From the NCBI RefSeq assembly GCF_010646885.2, contig NZ_CP050700.1, positions 3,560,501 to 3,624,500 of the forward strand: a stretch of 64,000 nucleotides of DNA, in the 5' to 3' direction. A program made the position numbers and the translations under genes. Positions 1-7,981 of the stretch are shown here, in pieces. Source of the stretch: Desulfopila sp. IMCC35008. Lineage in GTDB: Bacteria > Desulfobacterota > Desulfobulbia > Desulfobulbales > Desulfocapsaceae. How positions within the stretch are numbered: position 1 is the stretch's first letter; each line of letters begins with the position of its first letter. The notes beneath the pieces are model-generated. The model was not told where the DNA came from. It made no database searches and was given only the letters and a program-made list of their open reading frames with translations.

Positions 1-340
1 TACATAATACGAATTATTTAGTTTCCTTCTTAAAACCAGACGTTTCGAAGTCTGCGCTTATCTGCTCCAGATCGAGGTATGTGAAAAATTTTTGAGCAGA
101 ACGAAGATATTGACCGAAAAGGCAGTTTTGGATAGGAACTACTTAATTCCCATCCTAAAACTCAGCATTCTGTTCAATATCGAGGCGTGGCTAAATTATT
201 TACCGCACGCATATGTACGATATTCGGAGGATAAATAGTTTAGCCGGAACGCTGAGATTGGGCAGAAGGGTAGTTTTAGGACGGGAACTATTTAGGATTC
301 CCGAAACATTTACCAGACAGAAAGTGCACTAAACCATTCT
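1..340. repeat. Nested imperfect palindromes, no gene
   Basis: No coding region is visible. The stretch is built from overlapping inverted and direct repeats. One imperfect palindrome runs from about 106 to 181, with ends GATATTGA and TTCAATATC and inner arms AGTTTTGGATAGGAA and TTCCCATCCTAAAACT. A second hairpin pairs CTAAATTATTTA (191-202) with TAAATAGTTTAG (232-243). A third unit at 270-303 repeats the GTAGTTTTAGGACGGGAACTA arm as a direct repeat of 122-142. The origin is unknown; it may be a miniature mobile element or a repetitive extragenic element. It also holds the leader of the NUDIX gene. Confidence 0.6.
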
Positions 341-865
341 ATGCAGACATACTTGCCAGCTGAAGAAATCGTCCAGATCGTTGATAGAAACAATCAGGTC
401 ATTGATGCTGTTCCCAGAAAAGTAATGAGGGAACAAGGGCTGATTCACCGCGCCTCCTATATTCTCGTCTTTGACCCGAACGACCGTCTTTTTGTACAGA
501 AACGAACTATGACAAAAGATGTATTCCCCGGATACTGGGATGTGGCAGCTGGCGGTGTCGTACTCGCCGGTGAGGATTATCTGGAATCGGCCCGGCGTGA
601 GCTCGCTGAAGAGCTTGGCGTATCCGGTCTCGCACTCGATTTTCTTTTCGATCACTTTCACGAAGATGCTCAGAACAAGGTCTGGGGCCATGTATTCAGA
701 TGCGTTCACCCTGGACCATTTATACTGCAGAAAGAGGAAATTGACAGCGGAGAGTTTATGTCTGTAGAACATATTTTTGAGCTAAATGAAAAAGAACCTG
801 TCACTCCAGACGGCTTGGATATTCTTGTTAAACTAACCGATTTTGACATACTTCAAAAGAAATGA
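341..865 (+). CDS. NUDIX hydrolase, YfcD/isopentenyl-isomerase-like
   Basis: A 174-residue NUDIX-fold protein. The Nudix box is complete: G72, E78, R86-E87 and E90-E91-x-G93 fit Gx5Ex7REUxEExGU, which binds the divalent metal for pyrophosphate cleavage. The N-terminal layout (V-D-x-x-N-x-V-I then P-R-x-V-M-R and H-R-A) resembles YfcD-type and Idi-like proteins, whose substrates are often unproven. The stop overlaps the next start (ATGA at 862), so it is translated with the DksA-like gene. The ATG at 341 is the first in frame. Family is secure, substrate is not. Confidence 0.85.
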   Translation: MQTYLPAEEIVQIVDRNNQVIDAVPRKVMREQGLIHRASYILVFDPNDRLFVQKRTMTKDVFPGYWDVAAGGVVLAGEDYLESARRELAEELGVSGLALDFLFDHFHEDAQNKVWGHVFRCVHPGPFILQKEEIDSGEFMSVEHIFELNEKEPVTPDGLDILVKLTDFDILQKK

Positions 866-1203
866 GCGATATAAATACAGGTCACTTCCGGGAGCTTCTT
901 CTTAAACAGCAGCAGGAGCTGATGGACGCCGAACAGGAAGCAGCAGAGACCACCAGGACCGTTTCACTGGATCAATCAAGCGTCGGCAGACTCTCCCGTA
1001 TGGATGCCATGCAGTCACAACAGATGGCACTTGAAACGAAACGACGCAGGAAACTCCAGTTGACCCGTATTGAAGCTGCACTGGATAGAATCGATGAGGA
1101 TGAATATGGGTATTGCGCCATGTGCGATGAAGAGATCAATCAGCGCAGACTAGAAGCAGATCCGGCCAACCCGTTCTGCGTAACCTGTGCGGAAAGCATG
1201 TGA
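862..1203 (+). CDS. DksA/TraR-family C4 zinc-finger protein
   Basis: A 113-residue protein with an N-terminal helical region (about 1-75) and a C-terminal four-cysteine zinc finger: C85-x2-C88 and C106-x2-C109, in the DksA/TraR arrangement (Y-G-Y-C-x-x-C). It is shorter than E. coli DksA (151 aa) and closer to the small DksA/YbiI-type proteins. Members bind the RNA polymerase secondary channel and modulate initiation. The acidic coiled-coil tip of true DksA (DxxDxA) is not clear here. Both ends overlap neighbours by 4 bases, indicating a tightly coupled operon. Confidence 0.85.
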   Translation: MSDINTGHFRELLLKQQQELMDAEQEAAETTRTVSLDQSSVGRLSRMDAMQSQQMALETKRRRKLQLTRIEAALDRIDEDEYGYCAMCDEEINQRRLEADPANPFCVTCAESM

Positions 1204-1760
1204 GCCAACAAATGATTTACGATAACCACTTGCTGATTGTAAGCGGTACAGGCCGCAATGTAGGAAAGACTGAGCTGGTTTGCCGCCTCATTGCCAGATT
1301 TTCGGCTCGAACGGATATATTTGGCCTGAAAGTTTCAGCAATTTTCCCCGATGAACACTTGTTCCACGGAAACCATACCAGCATCGGTACAGGCCGAACC
1401 CTGTTTCGCGAAACCAGCCGAGACACGCAAAAGGACACCTCCCGTATGCTGCGTTCCGGTGCGACGGAAGTCTATTACATGCAGGGTGATAGAACATCGA
1501 TACAGGCAGATTTCCTGACTCTTCGGAAAACACTACCAGAAAAGAGTGTCATTATAAGCGAATCAAACAGTCTGTCGGAGGTCGTCCGCCCAGCCCTTCA
1601 CCTTGTTGTAACCTCCCACTCCGGCGAGGTCAAAGCACGCGCACTCCCGCTACTGGACTCTGCCGACCTTGTTATTACATCGGATGGTGTTTCCGGTTTT
1701 CCGGGTATCGAAACAATAGATCTCGATCCTTCAGGTGACTGGCATATAATCGCCACATAG
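1200..1760 (+). CDS. P-loop NTPase, MobB-like
   Basis: A 186-residue protein with a Walker A loop G16-T-G-R-N-V-G-K-T24 right after the first strand, as in MobB (molybdopterin-guanine dinucleotide synthesis protein B) and related SIMIBI-class P-loop proteins. Later segments fit the fold (S-E-S-N-S near 120, V-I-T-S-D-G-V near 157). GTG at 1200 overlaps the upstream stop; ATG at 1212 is an alternative start. The region before the selenium genes and the MobB resemblance suggest a role in metal or cofactor handling, but this is inference. It could be another GTP-binding accessory protein. Confidence 0.6.
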   Translation: MSQQMIYDNHLLIVSGTGRNVGKTELVCRLIARFSARTDIFGLKVSAIFPDEHLFHGNHTSIGTGRTLFRETSRDTQKDTSRMLRSGATEVYYMQGDRTSIQADFLTLRKTLPEKSVIISESNSLSEVVRPALHLVVTSHSGEVKARALPLLDSADLVITSDGVSGFPGIETIDLDPSGDWHIIAT

Positions 1761-1802
1761 TTTCTTTCTATTGACTGCGCCAAAACCATCGGAAATATTG
1801 TA

Positions 1803-1831
1803 TTGACTATCCCACCCCATTACCCATATTT
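1803..1831 (+). promoter_or_regulatory. Possible sigma-70 promoter before the selD operon
   Basis: TTGACT (1803-1808) is followed after 17 bases by ATATTT, a weak -10 match, in the 157-base gap between the P-loop gene and the small gene at 1918. No other good match lies in the gap. The AGGGGA just before the GTG at 1918 is a fair ribosome-binding site. The call rests on pattern alone. Confidence 0.3.
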
Positions 1832-1917
1832 TGCTGAACACAAAGACACTCTGCCAAACCGTCTTCCATTTTGATTGGACGGTAACACTCAGATTTATAA
1901 ACAGGGGACTGTCCTAA

Positions 1918-2130
1918 GTGGAACTCTATTTTACCTGCCCCGTAACAGAGATGGAGTACGGAACTGATCAATACAGCCTCGAGAAAGGATATCACATTGA
2001 GACCGACCACATGGGAGAGAGGTACCTTGCGGGACATGTTGCGGTACACATCCCCTGCCCCCACTGCGGAGCGTTTCATACTCACAACATTCAACAACTG
2101 GCATGTCCACTTGAAAGAAACAGCATATGA
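1918..2130 (+). CDS. Small Cys/His protein, coupled to selD
   Basis: A 70-residue protein starting at GTG, preceded by AGGGGA. It carries C-P-V near residue 7 and C-P-H-C-G near 47-51, followed by two His residues and a further Cys, which looks like a small metal-binding (zinc-ribbon-like) protein. I do not recognise the family. Its TGA overlaps the selD start (ATGA at 2127-2130), so the two are almost certainly co-translated. A role in selenium or metal handling is inferred only from this coupling. Confidence 0.6.
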   Translation: MELYFTCPVTEMEYGTDQYSLEKGYHIETDHMGERYLAGHVAVHIPCPHCGAFHTHNIQQLACPLERNSI

Positions 2131-3173
2131 CCGAATATAAAGCAGAATTGACAAAATGCGTCAAAGGTGGTGGCTGAGCCTCAAAAATCGCTCCAGGGGA
2201 CCTGGACGGAATTTTAAAGGATCTCTCCTTTCCAACTGATGAGAACGTGCTGATCGGAACCAGTACAGGCGACGATGCGGGTGTTTATAAAATATCGGAC
2301 GATCTTGCCCTGATCCAGACGGTAGATTTTTTCACCCCGATAGTTGATGATCCATTTGACTTTGGCCGGATAGCCGCTGCCAATTCGTTATCTGATGTCT
2401 ACGCCATGGGTGGCATACCCAAGACGGCCATGAACATCGTTGCCTATCCGATCACCACGCTTGGCCCTGCAATGTTGAAAGAAATACTGGCAGGCGGTGC
2501 GGAAAAAATACGAGAAGCGGAAACTGTTCTTATAGGTGGCCACAGCGTAGAAGACGAAGAATTAAAATATGGTCTCTCCGTGACCGGCTTTATTCATCCG
2601 CAAAAAATCCTCGCCAACAGGGGATTGCGGGATGGCGACTGCCTCCTCCTCACCAAGCCGCTTGGCATGGGTATCATTAACACCGCAATCAAGGGAAATC
2701 TCGCATCACCAGCGACAATCAGGAAAGTCACCGAACTGATGGCGACACTTAACAAAACGGCGGCAGCAGTGATGGGAGATTTCTCTATATCATCGTGCAC
2801 CGATGTAACGGGCTTTGGCCTTCTCGGCCATCTAGCCGAAATGATAGAGGGGAGCTCCACCCGAGTCACTCTTGAGAGTCATGCTATCCCAATACTTGAT
2901 GAAGCAAAGGAATTCGGTGCTATGGGATTTGTACCAATAGGAGCCCACAAGAACCGGGACTACAGAAAGGGCATGGTACAGACCTCCGATGATTTTGACC
3001 CGGTTGTGCGGGACATCCTGTACGACCCGCAAACCTCAGGAGGTCTGTTAATAGGATGTCTCGAAAAAGACGCCCATACCCTCAAAGATCGATTACGATC
3101 CGAGGGTGTAGAGGACGCAGAAATTATCGGTCGTGCACAGACCAACACGAATGTGGAAATAGTTATTCAATAA
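2127..3173 (+). CDS. selD: Selenide, water dikinase (selenoprotein; in-frame UGA)
   Basis: SelD makes selenophosphate from selenide and ATP for selenocysteine and selenouridine synthesis. The 348-codon reading frame starts at ATG 2127 and crosses one in-frame TGA at 2175-2177 (codon 17). The context K-G-G-G-U-A-S-K-I-A-P aligns with G-A-G-C-G-C-K-I-S of E. coli SelD, placing selenocysteine at the catalytic Cys17. The glycine-rich ATP-binding signature (G-T-S-T-G-D-D-A-G) follows immediately, and D-V-T-G-F-G-L-L-G-H and D-P-Q-T-S-G-G-L motifs are present later. Length matches the family (347 in E. coli). Reading only from GTG 2247 would remove the catalytic N-terminus. The start overlaps the upstream stop by 4 bases. 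Confidence 0.95.
2175..2210 (+). promoter_or_regulatory. Sec UGA codon and bacterial SECIS-like hairpin
   Basis: The TGA at 2175-2177 is followed after 14 bases by a perfect 6-bp stem TCCAGG (2192-2197) and CCTGGA (2201-2206) with loop GGA (2198-2200). Two further pairs (TC/GA) are possible beyond a 2x2 internal loop. Known bacterial SECIS elements place a short apical stem with a G-containing loop at about this distance, where SelB binds. The spacing and loop fit; no folding program was run. Confidence 0.75.
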
Positions 3174-3183
3174 TGGAGAGAGT

Positions 3184-3795
3184 ATGAGCCAGAAAGTAGA
3201 TGCGCGCGGGCTGACCTGCCCGGCCCCGGTGTTACTCGTAAAAGATACTATCGAAAGCGATGCACCCCGGGGGGTAACTGTACTGGTTGACAATCAGGCA
3301 TCCAGCGAGAATGTCAGCCGGTTCCTCGGCAGCAAGGGATACAAGGTCAATGAATCGAAACAGGGAACTGATTTTGTACTCGAAGCAGTGCTGGAGGGAA
3401 ATGCCCCCACCCAGGCAACAACAGCTGAACAAAAGGCCCCATCAACCGGGGATACGGCTAAAATCCTTGTACTCGTCACCGGTGACAGCATTGGCTCCGG
3501 TGACCCGTCGCTGGGAAGCAAACTGATGGTCAGCTACCTGAAAACCATCAAAGAGATGGGGGACGAACTCTGGCAATTGATATTTGTCAATAAGGGAGTC
3601 ACGCTCACCATCGACACCTCACCGGTACTGGCGGAACTTAAGGAGTACGAAGATAATGGTGTTATTGTACTGGCTTGCGGCACATGCCTTGAACATTTTT
3701 GCTTGACCGACAGGAAAAAAGTCGGTGGTACCACCAACATGCTCGATATCGTCACAGCAACCCAGCTTGCTGACAAGGTTATCACAATCGGTTGA
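3184..3795 (+). CDS. yedF: YedF, TusA-DsrE-type selenium metabolism protein
   Basis: A 203-residue two-domain protein. Residues 1-75 are a TusA/SirA domain with the sulfur-carrier motif C12-P-A-P. Residues about 93-203 are a DsrE-like domain with A-C165-G-T-C168. This fusion, encoded beside selD, is the YedF type linked to selenium metabolism; the exact reaction is not settled. It lies 10 bases after selD with GGAGAG before its ATG, so it is in the same operon. Both candidate active cysteines are present. Confidence 0.9.
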   Translation: MSQKVDARGLTCPAPVLLVKDTIESDAPRGVTVLVDNQASSENVSRFLGSKGYKVNESKQGTDFVLEAVLEGNAPTQATTAEQKAPSTGDTAKILVLVTGDSIGSGDPSLGSKLMVSYLKTIKEMGDELWQLIFVNKGVTLTIDTSPVLAELKEYEDNGVIVLACGTCLEHFCLTDRKKVGGTTNMLDIVTATQLADKVITIG

Positions 3796-4062
3796 AGACC
3801 ATTATCGAGTAAAAAATTCAAAAAAATTTGGTGAGCCTAACCCACAAAAATTAATAGAGGAATTAAACATGCCACTCATTCGGGCCTGCTAAAGCCTGAA
3901 GTGCCCCTTCATTTTTAGCACCGCATGATATATCATTTGGCAAGGTGATAAGGATTATCACCTGTTTCGTTTCCGGAGAAAGGAGGCGATCTGGCGGGGG
4001 AAACATCAGAAGACCCGGCCAGTGGTTAACTGATGCAACCTTTACCACGGATGGGAGGTATC
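3796..4062 (+). other. Leader of the PilZ gene with small hairpins
   Basis: No clear gene. A 7-codon mini-ORF (ATG at 3870, M-P-L-I-R-A-C then TAA) follows AGAGGAATTAAAC, which resembles a ribosome-binding site. A perfect 7-bp hairpin GGTGATA/TATCACC lies at 3944-3962 and the self-complementary ATGATATATCAT at 3924-3935. I see no known riboswitch consensus. Confidence 0.35.
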
Positions 4063-4473
4063 ATGGGTTACAAAAGGGCGCATATCAGAATTCCGCTACA
4101 AGCATACGCAACACTCTCCTGCAGGCAGTCACGCAGGGTGAAGGCACAGGCTGTAAATATCAGTGCAGGTGGGATCGGTTTATCAAACGATAAACCACCC
4201 CTGAACAATACAGAGTATCACGTGCAGGTGACAACCAACACCGGTGAATGTTTTACCATGCTCGCCTCCGTTGTCTACAGGAACAGGGAGCTGGCAGGCC
4301 TGAAAACTATATTCATCGATCGGGATAGCATGCGCACGATAAAAAAAATTGTTGCCAGGTTTGAGTCATCCAATGAATTTATCAGCCATATCGAACAACA
4401 GGATATCCTCAACGACTGGTTTGTCGACGATAACGGCCAAAAACTTGACTTCGGCTTCGAGCGGCCAAACTAA
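4063..4473 (+). CDS. PilZ-domain protein
   Basis: A 136-residue protein with a single PilZ domain. The c-di-GMP-binding signature is visible: basic K-R-x-x-x-R-I near residues 4-9 and N-I-S-A-G-G-I-G-L about 30 residues later, matching the RxxxR and [DN]xSxxG pattern. ATG 4063 is preferred over the in-frame ATG at 4033 because GGGAGG lies 5 bases upstream and homologous PilZ proteins begin just before the arginine motif. It probably acts as a c-di-GMP effector; its partner is unknown. A strong terminator follows. Confidence 0.8.
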   Translation: MGYKRAHIRIPLQAYATLSCRQSRRVKAQAVNISAGGIGLSNDKPPLNNTEYHVQVTTNTGECFTMLASVVYRNRELAGLKTIFIDRDSMRTIKKIVARFESSNEFISHIEQQDILNDWFVDDNGQKLDFGFERPN

Positions 4474-4485
4474 CAGCCATTCAGA

Positions 4486-4516
4486 AAAAGGCCGGATTTT
4501 TAATCCGGCCTTTTTC
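4486..4516 (+). terminator. Rho-independent terminator after the PilZ gene
   Basis: GGCCGGATT and AATCCGGCC form a perfect 9-bp stem with a short T-rich loop. It is flanked by AAAAA upstream and TTTTT downstream, so it can work in both directions, though both flanking genes read rightward. Confidence 0.9.
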
Positions 4517-4563
4517 TATTCCCTTCCACTACACGACACTGTCGTCTCCATGATTCCGACGCT

Positions 4564-5448
4564 ATGATTCAGGATATAACTTCCAGACTCTATGCAGATA
4601 TCCCCAAGGAGCGCCTGTATCACTATACAGGTTTCGACGGCCTGCTTGGCATTGTCGACAGCCGGGCATTGTGGGCAAGTGATATCCGCTACATGAATGA
4701 CTCGGCGGAGCTCAAGCACACCGCCGATCTCATCGGGGCTGAAATAACCCGCCGAATACGCAGCGGTCATTCAAGACCGGACCTGCTCAACCAGTTCCTC
4801 GACTGGGTCACCCATCGAATCACAAACGGCCATATGCTCTTTGCCGCCTCTTTTCGCTCAAACGGTAACCTGCTTAGCCAATGGCGGGGATATTCCAGGC
4901 ACGGCAAAGGGGTGAGTGTCGGCTTTGATCCGGACTACATCAGGGAGTGTGCCGAGCGCCAATCATTCCAGATAGGCAAATGTATTTACGACAGTGAGCA
5001 GCAGAAAAGGTTAATAAGCCAGGTCATAGACGCAGTTGAGATTCTGGCAAAAGATCAGGACATCGTAGGGGAGACACATGAGAGTAATAACAACTCTTCC
5101 TATCACCCCGCCTTCGAGATGATTGAAAGTGACCTGCTGCGAATTGCTGCAATTCTCAAACACCCATCCTTCACTGAAGAGGAGGAGTGGCGTGTTATCT
5201 CCCCGGTCATTACAGACTACCTTACGGCACCGGTTCTATTTCGGGAAGGGGCATCCATGCTGGTTCCATATTTCGAATTCAACCTCTCAGCGCGAAACGG
5301 ATCCCCCATTGCCTTCGAGCATCTTTTCCTCGGCCCGACACCAAACATCACAATCTCAATGAACTCCCTCACCATGTTCCTTGCCAAAAACGGTATTCAA
5401 CCAGAACAAGGGATTTCCTACTGCCAGATCCCTTTCAGGGCACGATGA
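4564..5448 (+). CDS. DUF2971-family protein
   Basis: A 294-residue protein with the hallmarks of DUF2971: L-Y-H-Y-T-G near the N-terminus, L-W-A-S-D-I-R-Y-M-N-D at about 38-48, S-Q-W-R-G-Y-S-R-x-G-K-G-V-S-V-G-F about 105-120 and an acidic E-E-E-E-W-R at about 200. The biochemical role is not established. The family often sits in accessory or defence-like settings. No signal peptide or membrane segment is visible. The start ATG lacks a good ribosome-binding site, so it is the less certain end. Confidence 0.75.
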   Translation: MIQDITSRLYADIPKERLYHYTGFDGLLGIVDSRALWASDIRYMNDSAELKHTADLIGAEITRRIRSGHSRPDLLNQFLDWVTHRITNGHMLFAASFRSNGNLLSQWRGYSRHGKGVSVGFDPDYIRECAERQSFQIGKCIYDSEQQKRLISQVIDAVEILAKDQDIVGETHESNNNSSYHPAFEMIESDLLRIAAILKHPSFTEEEEWRVISPVITDYLTAPVLFREGASMLVPYFEFNLSARNGSPIAFEHLFLGPTPNITISMNSLTMFLAKNGIQPEQGISYCQIPFRAR

Positions 5449-5501
5449 GAAGACTTTACGAGATCACCGTCATCCGCCCAACGGGCGGTGCATACCAGCT
5501 A

Positions 5502-5798
5502 TCAAGCCTGGTAGAGAGTATCGGCCACATCCGATATATCACAACCGATACCATGAGTTCGCAAAAGGGAACGGATCCGGATGAGGCTTTCAGGTGAATG
5601 AAAATGGATGTCCGTCCCGCCCGGCTGCTTTGAAAGGCGGTACCCATTATCCCGTAACAGGCGCACAGCCAGCTGGTAATCATCAACCACAAACCCCAGC
5701 AAGGTGAAATCAGCCATGTAATTATCGGGCAGTATTTTATTATCCAGATAAAGACCCCGACTTCTGCCATCATCAGGAAGAAGTGCTATACTCGACAT
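5502..5798 (-). CDS. Conserved-looking small protein, unknown function
   Basis: A 98-residue soluble protein. Alternating hydrophobic strands and two helices suggest a small alpha/beta fold resembling ACT or glyoxalase-type modules (F-T-L-L-G-F-V-V-D-D then a helix, a turn with P-G-G-T-D-I-H-F-H, then a second helix). I cannot assign a family. It follows the alpha/beta hydrolase gene on the same strand with a 27-base gap and may be in its transcript. Confidence 0.5.
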   Translation of the reverse strand: MSSIALLPDDGRSRGLYLDNKILPDNYMADFTLLGFVVDDYQLAVRLLRDNGYRLSKQPGGTDIHFHSPESLIRIRSLLRTHGIGCDISDVADTLYQA

Positions 5799-5825
5799 TT
5801 TTTACCAGCCTCATTAATAAACGAA

Positions 5826-6428
5826 TTACAGGATGCTCCCGACAATACGTTCCAGGTCGGGGAATGAGCCGAAATAGAAGTGATCGGCATGATCGACAAC
5901 TTCAAGACGTCCCTCGGGGTTCCATTTTTTCACCGTGCTTTCAAGCAGGTTGGGTGGTGCAAATTCATCATCCTCACCGGTTACCACCAGATCCAGCAAG
6001 GGTAATGTGCATGTATCCGCAAAAGGCATTAAAGCCAGTGGCGGCGATACAAAAACAAGTTTTTCGACACCTTTTGGAAACGAATCGATTTTGGCAACCA
6101 CCCAAGAGCCAAAGGAATAAGCCGCCAGATGAATGGTTGTCATTCCCAGTTCCTGCAGCACCTGAATTGCGGCAAGAATATCCTTCTGCTCCCCGACACC
6201 ATCATCGTAGCCTCCCTGGCTGTTCCCGACACCCCTGAAATTAAAACGAAGCGTCGAATACCCTTTTCGCCTGTAGACAATAGACAAAGATTCAACTACC
6301 GGGTTAACCATATCGCCGCCATAAAGCGGATGCGGGTGTACGATAACAACACCACGCTGGCCAGATGTTTTATCCAGCAGCCCTTCAAGCTCTAAGCCGT
6401 CCCCGGTCTGAAACATCACTTTTTCCAT
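5826..6428 (-). CDS. Alpha/beta hydrolase
   Basis: A 200-residue alpha/beta hydrolase of the short dienelactone-hydrolase/YfhR-like type. Motifs include H-P-H-P-L-Y-G-G-D-M near the N-terminus (oxyanion region), F-R-G-V-G-N-S-Q-G, a nucleophile elbow A-Y-S-F-G-S with the serine, G-E-D-D-E-F with the acid and D-H-A-D-H-F with the histidine. All triad positions are present. ATG 6428 is chosen over 6452 because AGGAG lies 11 bases upstream and the conserved fold starts there. The substrate is unknown. Confidence 0.8.
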   Translation of the reverse strand: MEKVMFQTGDGLELEGLLDKTSGQRGVVIVHPHPLYGGDMVNPVVESLSIVYRRKGYSTLRFNFRGVGNSQGGYDDGVGEQKDILAAIQVLQELGMTTIHLAAYSFGSWVVAKIDSFPKGVEKLVFVSPPLALMPFADTCTLPLLDLVVTGEDDEFAPPNLLESTVKKWNPEGRLEVVDHADHFYFGSFPDLERIVGSIL

Positions 6429-6560
6429 CCGCTTCTTTTCTCCTGGCCACATTTATTCAGTGCTGAAGTGCATCAAGGAGTTGACAAAAAACCAACACTG
6501 AACAGAATAGTAAGAAAGATAAAAACTATTTTTCAAAACACCCTCAACAGGTATTTCAAA

Positions 6561-7016
6561 ATGACTTTACCATACTCTCGACGACAATTGGTACTGCTAC
6601 CTCTCCTCATCTTCTGCTTTCTGCTGTTGGTACCGTTAACAGCTGCCTTGGCTGAAGCCCGTTTTAAGATGCAATCCGATTCCGTTTTCCTGGACACCAA
6701 GACCGGAGCCATGTGGCAACTCGAACGATCACGAAAAATACGATCAGTTGAGCAGGCCTATGCCTTTCTCAATTCCCTCAACGAAGGACAATACGACGAT
6801 TGGCGAATGCCGACAGACAAAGAGCTGGCAGAGCTATTTCTTCTTTTTGATCTGCGACAAAACGGAGATGTTGAAATAAAACTGGACGGCAGCTACTGGC
6901 ACCATCAGGAAAATGGTGATATTTCTGCAGGTTCGTGGGAGCTGGGTGATGAATGCGGCCCCTCACGAGTCTTTTTCCCAGCAAAGTATGGCTACTTACG
7001 CGCAATAAGACCATAA
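6561..7016 (+). CDS. Exported DUF1566 (Lcl C-terminal domain) protein
   Basis: A 151-residue protein with a signal peptide (basic S-R-R then a long hydrophobic run ending A-L-A-E-A) and a DUF1566 domain. The domain is marked by a variant of V-F-L-D-T-K-T-G-A-M-W-Q, then Y-D-D-W-R-M-P-T-D-K-E-L, a C-type-lectin-like fold often seen in secreted proteins. A GTG at 6468 would add 31 residues before the signal peptide and is less likely. It probably acts in the periplasm or on the cell surface; ligand unknown. Confidence 0.7.
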   Translation: MTLPYSRRQLVLLPLLIFCFLLLVPLTAALAEARFKMQSDSVFLDTKTGAMWQLERSRKIRSVEQAYAFLNSLNEGQYDDWRMPTDKELAELFLLFDLRQNGDVEIKLDGSYWHHQENGDISAGSWELGDECGPSRVFFPAKYGYLRAIRP

Positions 7017-7309
7017 CATGAAAACATCCACAATATCAGTCTACAGGCTCTCTAGAACACATATCACAAAGAACCATGCCCCCCCTGCGACAACATAATC
7101 AACTACGATTATAGATGTTTCTTCAGCACATTTCATACTACCGGACGCTTCATGCATAAGTATACCTCACCAATTGTGCCTGTTGTACCCTTCACCTGGC
7201 ACTTGAAACAGATAATGAGGTCCCCAGGCGGCCCTATCAACATCTACCTTAACGGCGAGTTTCAGTAAGCCCACTTAGAATTCGTGTTATTATCAACAAC
7301 CATCCCTCT
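7017..7309. other. Intergenic stretch, little visible
   Basis: No convincing gene. A 38-codon ORF (ATG 7152, stop 7266-7268) lacks a ribosome-binding site. Base use becomes AT-richer towards the Fic-like gene downstream. Confidence 0.3.
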
Positions 7310-7981
7310 ATGCCTTACAGACCAAACCTTAAAGAGATAGAATCCTCATATATCTGCGTGTTAGAGAATTGGGAAAGTATTGATAACCTCCTTGACGAAC
7401 ATAAGGTGGGAAGAAAAGATACTCCATTTAACAGACCTTTGATGGACAATCTGCTTAACACCTGGGACTATATCGACTTTTTCATCAAAAAAAATGATTA
7501 CGGATTACTTTCCAAATATGGTGGACCAGATATGCTTGAAATCAACAACCGTGTCCACTATGGCGAAGATTATATTCTCAGGGATGAGTACAAGAAGGCA
7601 ATAAAAGCAACTGCTGAGAAGTTTTCGAAACAGATCCCAATAATCAGGAAGTATTATAAAAAACACCTGAAAGGTGAGCGGTCGGTCAATAAAGTCGCTT
7701 CCGAGGTCTTTATTTCAATAGTGGGGCAACCTCAATTATTTATCGAGGGGAACCATCGAAGTGGCTCTATTATTTCAAGCTGGATAAACATGGCTCACGA
7801 TAACCCACCATTTGTTTTAACCGTTGAAAATGCATTGACCTTCTTTGAACCTGCACAGGTGATAAAAAAATTCAATAAGAAGTCAAAATGGCGTAGCATC
7901 ACGAAGCTTCCAAAATACAAAGCCAACTTCAGGGAATTCTGGGAAAGTCATTGTGATTTGCGTTTCGTCCTTAAGAATTAA
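7310..7981 (+). CDS. Fic-like protein with degenerate catalytic motif
   Basis: A 223-residue soluble, lysine-rich protein. Residues 142-150 read Q-L-F-I-E-G-N-H-R, which fits the Fic core HxFx[DE]GN[GK]R except that the catalytic His is Gln142 and the G/K is His149. Phe144, Glu146, Gly147, Asn148 and Arg150 are kept. The preceding helix region (V-N-K-V-A-S-E-V-F-I-S-I) suits the Fic fold. Fic proteins transfer AMP or other phosphate groups, and loss of His usually abolishes this. Whether it is a pseudoenzyme or a divergent family is unclear. It is AT-richer than its neighbours, suggesting transfer. Confidence 0.55.
   Translation: MPYRPNLKEIESSYICVLENWESIDNLLDEHKVGRKDTPFNRPLMDNLLNTWDYIDFFIKKNDYGLLSKYGGPDMLEINNRVHYGEDYILRDEYKKAIKATAEKFSKQIPIIRKYYKKHLKGERSVNKVASEVFISIVGQPQLFIEGNHRSGSIISSWINMAHDNPPFVLTVENALTFFEPAQVIKKFNKKSKWRSITKLPKYKANFREFWESHCDLRFVLKN

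Noticed and set aside
2247-3173. SelD starting at GTG 2247
   Set aside because: It would lose the catalytic position and the conserved N-terminus, while the upstream frame through TGA fits SelD exactly.
3796-4062. Riboswitch before the PilZ gene (c-di-GMP class)
   Set aside because: The conserved loop sequences of known c-di-GMP riboswitches were not found; only short generic hairpins are present.
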